Part shown: positions 1 through 7,521 of the stretch, piece by piece | How positions within the stretch are numbered: the first letter of the stretch is position 1 | Layout of the letters: each line of letters opens with the position of its first letter | Source of the DNA: Gammaproteobacteria bacterium | Lineage (GTDB): Bacteria > Pseudomonadota > Gammaproteobacteria > UBA6429 > Thiohalophilaceae | Assembly (NCBI GenBank): GCA_003233255.1 | Contig: QILH01000130.1 | Location: 1-19,381 of the forward strand | Length of the DNA stretch: 19,381 nt | Direction of reading: 5' to 3' | Translations under genes and position numbers: made by a program | The notes under the pieces: generated by a model | Seen by the model: only the letters and a program-made list of their open reading frames with translations | Database searches by the model: none | What the model was told of the DNA's origin: nothing

Positions 1-96
1 GGCTTATTTGATAGCATGGATTTTTTAAATGACATAAATTTAATTGAAATTATATTGGATAAAGATGCTTTCCCGAATTATTTATCTAAACGATAA
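1..96 (+). CDS. C-terminal end of a truncated upstream gene
   Basis: Frame 1 is open from the window edge to a TAA at 94-96 and gives 31 residues ending in FPNYLSKR. Only the C-terminus is present, so no family can be assigned. The next gene starts 15 bases downstream on the same strand, which fits the 5' part of one operon with the glycosyltransferase and sulfotransferase. The tail is Ile/Leu/Asp-rich and hydrophilic at its end, with no recognisable motif. It could also be a chance open frame, since it is short and AT-rich. Confidence 0.5.
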   Translation, partial: GLFDSMDFLNDINLIEIILDKDAFPNYLSKR

Positions 97-111
97 GTAA
101 TACTGCAGCCA

Positions 112-1944
112 ATGAGCATTGCTCCCGCCCTAGTTGATCTATTAAGTCACCATAGTGATAGCGAACATTTATACCTAATAGCACGTAAACTCGATAAATT
201 ATTAGCTTGCACGCCAGATACATCGACGTGGAAAAAGTTAATAACATTATATCAACAGGCGATCCCGGTTATTGAAGACATGTTATGGGAAAACAAATTT
301 GAGCAACCATCTCTAAGCCAATATCAGGCTATTTTCCGAGAATTGGAGACTTTCATAAGTATGGCTGGAAATGATTTCCGCTATGAATTTATGGTCATCA
401 TCCCGGTAGCTGACCGCCCAAAACAACTACGAACCTGCTTAAACAGTCTTTTCGAACTATGTGAGTCTTATGGTTATGGAGGGAAAACCAGAAATGGATA
501 TGTAAAAATATCCGCACTAATTGCAGACGACTCTATGCATAATATTAACATTGAACAAAATAAAAAGCTCACTAATGAATTCACTCAAAAAGGAATAAAA
601 ACGGAATATTTTGGTCTGAATGAACAATTACAACAAGTAAAAAAACTTAAACCATCCGAATCAAATACAATATTTGGAGATTTAAATGAGGCTATCTTTT
701 CTCACAAAGGTGCTTCAGTTACAAGAAATATTGCGTATCTACGTTTGCGGGAAATAGCCAATAACAATAACCACATTCTGTTTTATTTTATAGATAGTGA
801 CCAGGAGTTTAAGGTAAATACTCTTGACCGACCAAATTCAAAAAACATCGGTCTTAATTATTTTTACTACATTGATGCTTTATTCTCAAATAATGATATT
901 AAGCTACTAACAGGTAAAGTAGTGGGTGACCCACCAGTATCACCCGCAGTGATGGCAAACAATTTCCTTATTGACGTCATTATGTTCCTAACTACGCTAA
1001 AGGCATATTCACCGGAAGAAATCTGTCAGTTTCACCTCGGAACTAAATTTAAGGATAGCGATGCGGCCTATCATGACATGGCTAAGCTTTTTGGTTTTAA
1101 AAAAGAAACGAAAGAACACCATTTTCAATGCCCACTTTCACAACCCCACAGCAATGCTGATTGTCTACATTATTTTACCGAATTAGCATCCCATTTTTTT
1201 GATGGGGAACACCCTACGCGTCGCCTCACCTATCATCACGAGGATGTTACAGATAGTCTGCAATCCGCACGAACGGTGTACACCGGTAACTATGTGTTTT
1301 CGGCTGAAATGCTAGAATACTTTATACCTTTTTCATCCTTAAAGTTACGTATGGCTGGCCCTGTTCTAGGACGTATATTAAGCAACAAGATTGGCCAACA
1401 ATTTGTTTCGGCAAATTTACCTATGCTGCATAACCGTACTCGAAATGAGACGGGCAAATCAGAGTTTAGACCCGGGGTTCAACATCACAACGACCATGTT
1501 AACATCGAAACAGAAATTGAACGCCAATTTTTTGGTGACATTATGCTGTTTACCATTGAAAAACTCATCACCTATGATTTTCCTTCAACGGAGATGAAAA
1601 CCAGTCTAATTGAAGAAGTCATCACATCTATTGAAGAAGAAATCATGCTATTGTATAAAAAACAACATGCGAACCTTGTTGAAAATATAGACCGATTAAA
1701 CTGCCTACTTGAAGATAACGAGTTCTGGTGGACAAAAACATCTAAATCTAACATAGCAATAAGTAAATTACGCTCTGTCTTCTCTAATATGAAATCGAAC
1801 TTCGGCTTAGAGTCCAGAATCAATAACCGAATCTTTGATCCTGATATTAGATTAAAGTATCGAAAATATATGATTCAGGCAATCCTTGCATACCCAGCCG
1901 CCAAATATAGCTGGCTCAACACTATAAAAGCAGTTAAATCATGA
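112..1944 (+). CDS. GT-A-like glycosyltransferase, 610 aa, probable surface glycan synthesis
   Basis: The central part has the layout of a GT-A (family 2-like) nucleotide-sugar transferase. VIIPVADRP at residues 95-103 is the first beta strand of the nucleotide-binding fold, the acidic ADD is at 138-140, and a DSD at 228-230 inside FYFIDSDQEF would be the metal/UDP-binding DxD motif. Conserved-looking TGNYVFS (391-397), RMAGPVLGR (413-421) and LHNRT (439-443) would line the acceptor side. About 90 helical residues precede the domain and about 150 helical, charged residues follow it. There is no signal peptide or clear membrane segment, so it is probably cytosolic or membrane-peripheral. The start lies 15 bases after the preceding stop with no strong Shine-Dalgarno sequence. 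The stop overlaps the ATG of the sulfotransferase (ATGA), so the two are probably translationally coupled. Donor and acceptor sugars cannot be read. The glycosyltransferase call is by motif only. Confidence 0.75.
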   Translation: MSIAPALVDLLSHHSDSEHLYLIARKLDKLLACTPDTSTWKKLITLYQQAIPVIEDMLWENKFEQPSLSQYQAIFRELETFISMAGNDFRYEFMVIIPVADRPKQLRTCLNSLFELCESYGYGGKTRNGYVKISALIADDSMHNINIEQNKKLTNEFTQKGIKTEYFGLNEQLQQVKKLKPSESNTIFGDLNEAIFSHKGASVTRNIAYLRLREIANNNNHILFYFIDSDQEFKVNTLDRPNSKNIGLNYFYYIDALFSNNDIKLLTGKVVGDPPVSPAVMANNFLIDVIMFLTTLKAYSPEEICQFHLGTKFKDSDAAYHDMAKLFGFKKETKEHHFQCPLSQPHSNADCLHYFTELASHFFDGEHPTRRLTYHHEDVTDSLQSARTVYTGNYVFSAEMLEYFIPFSSLKLRMAGPVLGRILSNKIGQQFVSANLPMLHNRTRNETGKSEFRPGVQHHNDHVNIETEIERQFFGDIMLFTIEKLITYDFPSTEMKTSLIEEVITSIEEEIMLLYKKQHANLVENIDRLNCLLEDNEFWWTKTSKSNIAISKLRSVFSNMKSNFGLESRINNRIFDPDIRLKYRKYMIQAILAYPAAKYSWLNTIKAVKS

Positions 1945-2471
1945 ATGTTTTTATTCTCAGCACTGGTCGGTGTGGCTCCATGAGCTTTAGCAAAGCCTGC
2001 CAGCATATTACTAATTATACCTCTGCACATGAGTCACGCTTGAAATTAATCGGCGAACAGCGTCTTGCATACCCTGACAACCATATCGAATCTGATAACC
2101 GATTAAGCTGGTATTTAGGCCGACTAGAAGAACGTTATGGTAATGATGCTTTTTACGTTTACCTGAACCGAAATAAAAATGACATCGCTAAAAGCTATGC
2201 TCGCCGTTCTGAGCTTGGGATTATTAAAGCCTATCAACAAGGGATATTACTTGGCGGAGAGCCCTCCCAAACAGGCAAGGACATTGCATTCGATTATGTT
2301 AATACCGTTGAATCAAATATTCGGTTATTTTTAAAAGACAAAACTAATAAAATGGATTTCAAACTGGAAAATGCAAAATCAGACTTTTCGCTGTTTTGGC
2401 AGGAAATCGGCGCAAATGGTAATTTAAATCATGCTTTGCTGGAATGGAATATTCGACATAACGCATCATAA
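1941..2471 (+). CDS. Small PAPS-dependent sulfotransferase-like protein, 176 aa
   Basis: The N-terminus FILSTGRCGSMSFSKAC (residues 4-20) is the 5'-phosphosulfate-binding P-loop of sulfotransferases. YVYLNRNKNDIAKSYARR (72-89) is the 3'-phosphate-binding motif, with the typical R77 and S85 eight residues apart. The family transfers sulfate from PAPS to hydroxyl groups of sugars or small molecules. At 176 residues it is well below the usual 250-350, and little follows the second motif, so the acceptor-binding part must be minimal or supplied by a partner. H30 and E31 (SAHESR) are candidate catalytic or substrate residues. Its ATG overlaps the glycosyltransferase stop, which suggests joint production and sulfation of the glycan made by that enzyme. 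A natural short family is more likely than truncation, because the ORF ends cleanly, but this cannot be settled here. Confidence 0.75.
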   Translation: MNVFILSTGRCGSMSFSKACQHITNYTSAHESRLKLIGEQRLAYPDNHIESDNRLSWYLGRLEERYGNDAFYVYLNRNKNDIAKSYARRSELGIIKAYQQGILLGGEPSQTGKDIAFDYVNTVESNIRLFLKDKTNKMDFKLENAKSDFSLFWQEIGANGNLNHALLEWNIRHNAS

Positions 2472-2569
2472 GCCATTTATCAAAATTTACTACGATAAAT
2501 AACCTGTAGCATCACCCATTTTCTAATAACATCGGTAAACGCTTTAATTAATTTCCTGGAGTGGTCAAC

Positions 2570-2583
2570 TTGATCAACATCAA
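2570..2583. promoter_or_regulatory. Perfect FNR/Anr-type binding site
   Basis: TTGATCAACATCAA matches the FNR/Anr consensus TTGAT-N4-ATCAA at all ten specified positions, and the flanking C and G extend the dyad. A weak -10-like TATTAG at 2610-2615 lies about 34 bases from the dyad centre, close to the class II (-41.5) geometry. The next gene on this strand begins 242 bases further on, so the target would be a long-leader transcript of the beta-helix gene or an unannotated RNA. The match is seen; oxygen-dependent regulation is inferred. Confidence 0.55.
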
Positions 2584-2742
2584 GCCGGCTTGCATAACCT
2601 CTTCAACCGTATTAGTCCACGCGAAGTAAGAAAATAACACGAATACCATCCTATTAATAAGCTGTTAAGCTAAATTAATGATGTACAGCTGATTTAGGTT
2701 GTATTCTCTAAACAGTATTATTACAGTGGCTCAGCCCTATAT

Positions 2743-2761
2743 AACTATGAACAACATAGTT
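2743..2761. repeat. 7-bp perfect inverted repeat upstream of the beta-helix gene
   Basis: AACTATG (2743-2749) and CATAGTT (2755-2761) are perfectly complementary across a 5-base loop, 63 bases before the chosen start of the beta-helix gene. There is no T-tract, so a protein-binding operator or leader hairpin is more likely than a terminator. Confidence 0.35.
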
Positions 2762-2824
2762 TATTTAGTGATTTAATATTCGTCTATTATAACAATCTTA
2801 TACACCAATACAGGAATGAAAAAT

Positions 2825-3883
2825 ATGGAAACCAACACGTCAATGTTTTACAAAAATATTCTTGGTAAATTCGTTCTGATCTTCGGCCTGTCACTAGCAG
2901 GCATAAATATTGGTCTGGCCTGCAACTATGACCACGCACTGGAAGATGCTGGTACTCTATTCGTAAGCAACACTGGAAATAATAATGCAACCTGTGGCCT
3001 TAGTAAGGCAACCGCGTGCGCAAGTATAAATACGGCCATAAGTCGTGCGGTCGAGCTAGGACTGCTAACCAATGCAACAATACATGTTGCCCCAGGCATC
3101 TATCATGAAAGTGTTGCAATCACACAAGCCTTTGATGGAATCACCATTCAGGGCAGTGGACAATCAGGCCTGTGCCGTTCGCTCGTTGTTGCACAAAATG
3201 GGACTGGTTTTAATGCTCCGGCAGGCGTTCCGGTTAGTTATGGTTTTCTGGTTATCCGTGCAAACAATGCCAGAATTCGCGGCTTTGCAGTTGAATTTAC
3301 TCAGACTGACCCAGCAATGCTAGAACGCGAAATTGGCGTATTCTTAGCGCGCCCAGCTACAAATGCGACCATACGAGCAAATGCGTTTATTCGAGCAACC
3401 AATCAAGAACGTACACCTGGCCCAGGTTCTCGTGGTATATTTTCTATCGAAGGCGGCGGCCACAAGATCAGGCATAACAAGATATCCTGCAGTGGTAGCG
3501 GTGCCTTTGAAGATGGCATTCATGTTCCCGATCATGACATCAAGATACGTAATAATAAAATTTGTACAGCAAATCGTATAGGCATTGTCACCGTACAGGA
3601 AACTGGCACCAGTAATTCAACCAATAATAAAATAGCAAAAAATTATATTGGCTCAGCACCTACCGGCATTGAAATCCAGGGTGATTATAATAAAGTAAAC
3701 AAAAATAGATTTGGTCACCATGTCGAAACAGACGTTGTTGTGTGTGGTTCAGGATGTGGGTGTCATTATGTTCCTAGCAATCCTGCTGATTCAGGTGATC
3801 AGATTGCCGAAAATACCAGGGTTAAACTGTCAGGCGACACATCCATCCTGGATTGCGGCGAGAACACAAAGATTAAAGATTAA
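2825..3883 (+). CDS. Exported right-handed beta-helix (pectate-lyase-fold) protein, 352 aa
   Basis: After an N-terminal signal sequence (residues 15-32, hydrophobic and ending GLAC), the protein shows the asparagine-rich repeats of a parallel beta-helix. Successive coils are NATIRANAFIRA, HKIRHNKISCSG, HDIKIRNNKICTANRIG, NKIAKNYIGSAPTGIEIQG and DYNKVNKNRFGHH. NATIHVAPGIYHESV near residue 80 is the usual entry to DUF1565/pectate-lyase-3-type helices. The fold binds or cleaves polysaccharides in the periplasm or outside the cell, but no catalytic set is recognisable, so a non-enzymatic role is possible. Cysteines cluster at the mature N-terminus and near the C-terminus (CGSGCGC). An ATG at 2816 is in frame, but AGGA at 2812-2815 abuts it and is correctly spaced, 9 bases, from 2825, so 2825 was chosen. 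C33 after the signal could make this a lipoprotein, although GLAC is a poor lipobox. Confidence 0.8.
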   Translation: METNTSMFYKNILGKFVLIFGLSLAGINIGLACNYDHALEDAGTLFVSNTGNNNATCGLSKATACASINTAISRAVELGLLTNATIHVAPGIYHESVAITQAFDGITIQGSGQSGLCRSLVVAQNGTGFNAPAGVPVSYGFLVIRANNARIRGFAVEFTQTDPAMLEREIGVFLARPATNATIRANAFIRATNQERTPGPGSRGIFSIEGGGHKIRHNKISCSGSGAFEDGIHVPDHDIKIRNNKICTANRIGIVTVQETGTSNSTNNKIAKNYIGSAPTGIEIQGDYNKVNKNRFGHHVETDVVVCGSGCGCHYVPSNPADSGDQIAENTRVKLSGDTSILDCGENTKIKD

Positions 3884-3897
3884 CTTGTTTCAGTGAT

Positions 3898-3923
3898 ACG
3901 GCTCATCTTCACAGATGAGCCGT
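3898..3923. terminator. Hairpin terminator between convergent genes
   Basis: A perfect 10-bp stem, ACGGCTCATC (3898-3907) with GATGAGCCGT (3914-3923), surrounds a 6-base loop. It starts 15 bases after the beta-helix stop and 26 bases before the end of the oppositely oriented regulator gene. The following bases are only moderately T-rich. It probably ends transcription of the beta-helix gene and may act in both directions. Confidence 0.75.
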
Positions 3924-3948
3924 TATCTATTGTGCTTCTATAGTATAT

Positions 3949-4455
3949 TCAAAAAAGATCCTCGATAAACCAGGCGGAAAAGGCATGGCGGCCACTGAGT
4001 CCTGCCTTTTTATAAATAGCTGAAGCCTGTTGGCGTACGGTTTTTTCATGAGTATCACGGATAGCGGAAACTTCTTTCAAGCTCAAACCTTTTAAAAGCA
4101 ACCAACCGACCTCCTTTTCACTTGCGGTTAAGTTCCAGTCAATAAATTGCCGGGAAATGACTTCACTCAATTGCCGTCTTGCTCCCAGAACATATTCACT
4201 CATTGCATCCTTGTTTATGTCCCGCTGCTCTAATTCTAACAATAATTTTTTAAGTTCTGCGGCCTGTTTACTCTGTTCGTAAAGTATCCAGATGATCAGC
4301 GAGGCGGCAAGCAGGAGAATGAATGTTTCTTTGAGAACATGAGAACTGGGCGCCCCATGGGAAAGATCCGTGTAGAGATCGAGCGCACTGGCAATCACCA
4401 CAAACATAAGCACACTCGTCATGAAAAAGTCTTTATTAAACCGCATAGGCATCAT
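3949..4455 (-). CDS. Membrane-anchored LuxR-type HTH regulator, 168 aa
   Basis: Two hydrophobic segments (about residues 11-28 and 43-59) are followed by a Lys/Glu/Leu-rich stretch that looks like a coiled-coil linker (60-80). A C-terminal LuxR/GerE helix-turn-helix follows (about 107-164): LTASEKEVGWLLLKGLSLKEVSAI, then TVRQQASAIYKKAGLSGR, matching the tetrahelical family pattern. There is no receiver or autoinducer domain, so the signal would be sensed at the membrane or through a partner. The longest frame would begin with TTG at 4476. The ATG at 4455 was preferred because AAGAG lies about 7 bases upstream of it. The gene is divergent from the cytochrome b561 gene across about 137 bases, which makes that gene the natural first target candidate. 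The HTH assignment is firm; the partner and target are inferred. Confidence 0.82.
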   Translation of the reverse strand: MMPMRFNKDFFMTSVLMFVVIASALDLYTDLSHGAPSSHVLKETFILLLAASLIIWILYEQSKQAAELKKLLLELEQRDINKDAMSEYVLGARRQLSEVISRQFIDWNLTASEKEVGWLLLKGLSLKEVSAIRDTHEKTVRQQASAIYKKAGLSGRHAFSAWFIEDLF

Positions 4456-4592
4456 AATCCATCTCTTAATTTTCAATGTGTTACTGATAGGGCATATGTC
4501 TAATACCGATCAAATTGCGACATTTGCCCGATGTCAGATTAAGCATCAAGTTCTATGATAACAGCATAGTGACTTAATTTAGAGAGACGATT

Positions 4593-5216
4593 ATGAATAA
4601 TAAAGTATATGTATGGGATCGATTTGTTCGATTTTCTCACTGGACACTGGTACTGGCCTTTGTTATTGCCTACTTTACGGGTGACGAGGAAAACGCACTG
4701 CATGTCTATTCCGGGTATTACATTCTGGGGCTTCTCACGCTGAGAATCATCTGGGGCATTATTGGCTCTCGCTATGCGCGTTTTTCTAATTTCGTTTACT
4801 CACCATCCGCCGTTATCCACTATTTAAAAGGCTTCGTAGCAATAGGCAAGGATAAAAAATACACCGGCCATAATCCCGCTGGCAGTTGGATGGTGATTAT
4901 CATGCTAATCAGTTTGATCCTGACCGGGTATAGCGGTCTACAGGTATACGGTGCCGAAGGACATGGGCCACTTGCACAAAATTCTGAAATTCTAAGCATG
5001 CAGCAATCCGGAGCGCTAAAAGTATCTTCGTATGAACAAAATGATAATGCATATAATGACGGTAACAAGGAAGAATTCTGGGAAGAGATCCATGAATTCT
5101 TCGCCAACTTTACCGTCTTTCTTGTTTTATTGCATATTGCTGGCGTCATCGCCTCCAGCATAAAGCAAAAACAAAATCTGGCAAAATCAATGATAACAGG
5201 CCACAAAAATAAATGA
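4593..5216 (+). CDS. Cytochrome b561 family membrane protein, 207 aa
   Basis: This is a four-helix dihaem-type b cytochrome of the bacterial cytochrome b561/Ni-Fe hydrogenase b subunit family. Likely haem-ligand histidines sit where expected: H16 (FSHWTLV) in helix 1, H37 (LHVYSGY) in helix 2, and H167 and H181 (EIHEFFANF, LLHIAGV) in the last helix region. It would carry electrons between the quinone pool and a soluble carrier such as cytochrome c, or onto a redox enzyme, in the inner membrane. A hydrophilic insert of about 40 residues (roughly 125-165, Asn/Asp/Glu-rich) precedes the last helix and is exposed on one face. AGAGAG at 4581-4586 supplies the ribosome site for the ATG at 4593. 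No redox-partner gene follows; downstream genes are on the other strand. The membrane-anchored LuxR-type gene is divergent. Confidence 0.88.
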   Translation: MNNKVYVWDRFVRFSHWTLVLAFVIAYFTGDEENALHVYSGYYILGLLTLRIIWGIIGSRYARFSNFVYSPSAVIHYLKGFVAIGKDKKYTGHNPAGSWMVIIMLISLILTGYSGLQVYGAEGHGPLAQNSEILSMQQSGALKVSSYEQNDNAYNDGNKEEFWEEIHEFFANFTVFLVLLHIAGVIASSIKQKQNLAKSMITGHKNK

Positions 5217-5317
5217 AGAACGAATCAATATACTACTTAACTTCCTTCGGCAACGGCCACCTCCTCAAAGTCGACTTGTTGCTGTTTCATTGTTGTATTT
5301 AGTCACGCCATCATAAT

Positions 5318-5336
5318 GGTGACTAATTGCGTCACC
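5318..5336. repeat. Small hairpin GGTGAC/GTCACC downstream of cytochrome gene
   Basis: GGTGAC (5318-5323) and GTCACC (5331-5336) form a perfect 6-bp stem with a 7-base loop. A further GTCAC lies at 5302-5306, so the three copies can pair alternatively. It sits between convergent genes and might be a weak terminator, but it has no T-tract. Confidence 0.3.
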
Positions 5337-5360
5337 TTATTGGCTTAAATATTATTGAAT

Positions 5361-5774
5361 TTAATCCGGGTACTCAGGGAAAGTTGGAATCTCATCCACA
5401 CCACAGGACCAGCTAGCACGTGAATCCCAGAATATCCGAGCTTCAGGTTTAATATCAATTACATTGTCTAATGAACCGGCTGGAATGATCATCATACCGA
5501 TTTCAGGGACATCCCTTGGCATCGCACTTCCGCATTCGGAACAAAAATGAGTATAGAAACGTTCTGCATCTGGAACATTATAACGTTTTAATAAAGACGT
5601 ACCTGAAAGCCAGTTAAAATTCTCTTCCTTGACCATTATATTGGTAGCATGGCCGGTACCCGTTGCCTTGCGACAACGTTGACAATGGCAATGATAAAAT
5701 CGCCTGGCGTCTCCGCTCAGTTCATAGCGCACTGAACCACAAAGGCAACTCCCCTTAAATTCCAGAACGGTCAT
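5361..5774 (-). CDS. GFA-family (CENP-V/GFA) zinc-binding protein, 137 aa
   Basis: The complete cysteine signature of the GFA family is present: C10-x-C12 (GSCLCGSVRYE), C29-x-C31-x-x-C34 (YHCHCQRCRKATG) and C78-x-x-C81 (FCSECGSAMP). These bind zinc in the fold first described for glutathione-dependent formaldehyde-activating enzyme. Most bacterial members are single-domain cytosolic proteins of 120-160 residues with no proven reaction, and a formaldehyde role should not be assumed. The tail has the family-typical DIKPEARIFWDSRASW, which follows IPAGSLD. The start is secure: AAGGAG lies 7 bases before the ATG. The gene lies 200 bases downstream of the HPP gene on the same strand. Family assignment is confident; the substrate is unknown. 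Confidence 0.9.
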   Translation of the reverse strand: MTVLEFKGSCLCGSVRYELSGDARRFYHCHCQRCRKATGTGHATNIMVKEENFNWLSGTSLLKRYNVPDAERFYTHFCSECGSAMPRDVPEIGMMIIPAGSLDNVIDIKPEARIFWDSRASWSCGVDEIPTFPEYPD

Positions 5775-5974
5775 TGTTGTACTCCTTTGGTTGCTAACTT
5801 ACTAACAATCTGAACCCGATTAAATCAATAACATCTCCGCCTGAAACTCTGTGTAAAACCCACCGAGAATATATTTTACTATAATCATAGTCTGGCATTT
5901 TAGATATTTTTTCGAATTCAGACCTCAACACTATTTTGAATCCTTTATGTTCACTGAGCTTTGCTCGCCTTTTT

Positions 5975-6901
5975 TTATTCTGCCGGATACAACTCCCGCA
6001 CCACCCAGCGCGCAAACTCCGCCCGAGAACAGCTATCTGAATGATTAAGCCCCTGCCCTTCAACAACTCGATAAATTACCATATCCTTGTTCGGATCATC
6101 GGCCTGATGTTCATCGATAATCTGACGAACCGACCACTCGGCACCGTGTTTGCTGTTCGTATAATAATGACCCAGTATTATCTGACTGGCATCAAATGTT
6201 GGAGACTGTGCGTGCTCGAGTGCCAGAGCAAAGATGTTCTGTAAATCTTCGGCACCAAGATCAACCACCACATCGAGATCAGATAGGGCCCGTTCGATAT
6301 TTTCTTTATCAAGATAACGAAATGATTTTCTACCCTGGCTAGACGGTTTATCGGTAAACCGCATCATACTAACCGGATAACGCCGCCACGGGAAAAAGCT
6401 ATTAAATATAACCGCAACCAATAAAATTATAATTGTATTTAACAATACTGGGGTCAGCATATATGTAAATCCAAGCTCATGTATTTGCGCCGTACCGACC
6501 ACCGCGACCAGTGCCGTCGCGCCACCGGGTGGATGGATGCAACGTAATATATGCATAGCCCCAATAGCCAATCCTACCGCAAGCCCGGCGGCAAGAAATA
6601 ACATATCAGGGAATAACTGATAGCAAGTGACCCCTACCCCGGCAGAAACTAACTGGCCACCAAACAAAGCCCAGGGTTGCGATAATTTCCCGTGCGGAAC
6701 AGCAAAAGCAAGCACGGCCGATGCCCCCATCGAAGGCACGATCAGTGCCGCTCCCGTTGCCCCGGTGAAATAAAAACTTATCCAGGCGATGAAAAAGATC
6801 CCAACAAACCCACCCAACGTAGACACCAGCATTTCGGCATAACTCACCGAACCATCCATGCCAATCATCCTTAATGCTTTCGTAAGAAATTTCTTAGTCA
6901 T
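5975..6901 (-). CDS. HPP-family integral membrane protein with C-terminal extension, 308 aa
   Basis: The signature HPPGGATAL lies near residues 123-131, in the second half of a membrane domain with about five hydrophobic segments (roughly 20-180). VPSMGASAVLAFAVPHGKLSQPWALFGG, listed here for its pattern of small residues, is also family-typical. Some plant and cyanobacterial HPP proteins have been linked to nitrite transport; for most bacteria the cargo is unknown. After the membrane part comes the usual linker (FRYLDKENIERALSDLD) that often leads into paired CBS domains. Here a shorter soluble domain of about 90 residues follows instead, ending SRAEFARWVVREL. TTG at 6907 would add two residues, but the ATG at 6901 was preferred. 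Neither start has a strong ribosome site. About 320 bases separate it from the divergent FHA gene. Confidence 0.85.
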   Translation of the reverse strand: MTKKFLTKALRMIGMDGSVSYAEMLVSTLGGFVGIFFIAWISFYFTGATGAALIVPSMGASAVLAFAVPHGKLSQPWALFGGQLVSAGVGVTCYQLFPDMLFLAAGLAVGLAIGAMHILRCIHPPGGATALVAVVGTAQIHELGFTYMLTPVLLNTIIILLVAVIFNSFFPWRRYPVSMMRFTDKPSSQGRKSFRYLDKENIERALSDLDVVVDLGAEDLQNIFALALEHAQSPTFDASQIILGHYYTNSKHGAEWSVRQIIDEHQADDPNKDMVIYRVVEGQGLNHSDSCSRAEFARWVVRELYPAE

Positions 6902-7227
6902 ACTCAATGGAATCTATGTACCCGTAAATTGCGATAAAACCAGCCGATATCCGGCCTGACATAATAACCGCGAGGCTAATCAACCATCGATTTCCTTTAA
7001 GTTACTGTAATTAATAATATTTATCAAAATCTGTTATGCCATGAAGTCGTTACGAGAATAATGCAGTGCTTCACCATGGTAAAAATCTCCAAAAATGGTG
7101 AAATTATTTACAGTCTGCAATACTATATTAGTTAATTCTTATGTAGTTGTATGGTATAAATACCCCGTACAGCGATGTTATTTCGACCAGGGTGGTCATT
7201 ACATAATTACACCAGGAGATGGCCCCT
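6902..7227. other. 326-bp divergent intergenic region (HPP / FHA genes)
   Basis: No gene was found here. The region must contain the promoters of the HPP gene (minus strand) and the FHA gene (plus strand). A TATAAA at 7155-7160 is a candidate -10 for the FHA gene, with only a poor -35 (TTAATT, 7132-7137). An 8-bp inverted repeat at 7070-7102 lies just upstream of it. Confidence 0.5.
7070..7102. promoter_or_regulatory. 8-bp inverted repeat, candidate operator upstream of FHA gene
   Basis: TTCACCAT (7070-7077) and ATGGTGAA (7095-7102) are perfect complements separated by 17 A-rich bases. The left arm overlaps a second palindrome, ACCATGGT. With centres about 25 bases apart, the arms would lie on roughly the same helix face, which suits a dimeric regulator upstream of the candidate FHA promoter. 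The binding protein is unknown. Confidence 0.35.
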
Positions 7228-7521
7228 ATGGCGACCCTAACGGTCATAGATAATACTACCGAGCATACGTGTATTAATCTCAAACCCGGCACTGTTTTTA
7301 TCGGTCGGGCTGGCGACAACGATATTATGTTCCAGGACAGGCTCCTCAGCGCGCATCATGCCAAAATCGTAACCTGTTTTGAGGCCTCGTATATCGAGGA
7401 TTTGTCTAGCACCAATGGTACCTTTCTCAATGGTAAGCGGATCAAAACACACACCCTTCATCCTGGTGACGAAGTCACCGTGGGTCAATTGCGTATGATT
7501 GTGAGTGGATCTTCTGCTTAA
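7228..7521 (+). CDS. Stand-alone FHA-domain protein, 97 aa
   Basis: The whole protein is one forkhead-associated domain, which binds phosphothreonine peptides. The conserved set is present: GR at 26-27 (FIGRAGDNDI), S41 and H44 (LSAHHAKI), and SSTNGTFLNG at 60-69, including N63 and G64. In the cytosol such proteins act as adaptors downstream of Ser/Thr kinases, for example in secretion or signalling complexes. No kinase or phosphatase gene is visible in this window, so the partner must be elsewhere. An in-frame ATG at 7219 overlaps the end of AGGAG (7214-7218) and cannot use it. The ATG at 7228, 9 bases downstream, is the better start and was chosen. The gene appears monocistronic, followed by 361 non-coding bases. 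Confidence 0.9.
   Translation: MATLTVIDNTTEHTCINLKPGTVFIGRAGDNDIMFQDRLLSAHHAKIVTCFEASYIEDLSSTNGTFLNGKRIKTHTLHPGDEVTVGQLRMIVSGSSA

Larger units (their letters stand above)
2472..2824 (+). other. 353-bp intergenic region with FNR-type box and hairpin
   Basis: No convincing gene was found in this stretch; stops are frequent in all frames. It holds a perfect FNR-type palindrome at 2570-2583 and a 7-bp inverted repeat at 2743-2761, each listed separately. No hairpin with a T-tract follows the sulfotransferase, so transcription from the upstream operon may run on. The length is consistent with a regulated leader for the beta-helix gene. Confidence 0.6.

Noticed and set aside
4820..5206. 128-aa ORF antisense to the cytochrome b561 gene
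   Set aside because: It lies wholly within a confidently identified gene, and its Cys/Ser/Pro-rich product has no domain; it is a shadow frame.
5794..6066. 90-aa minus-strand ORF
   Set aside because: It overlaps the end of the HPP gene in another frame and has no ribosome site or recognisable domain. The unique part is a low-complexity intergenic frame.
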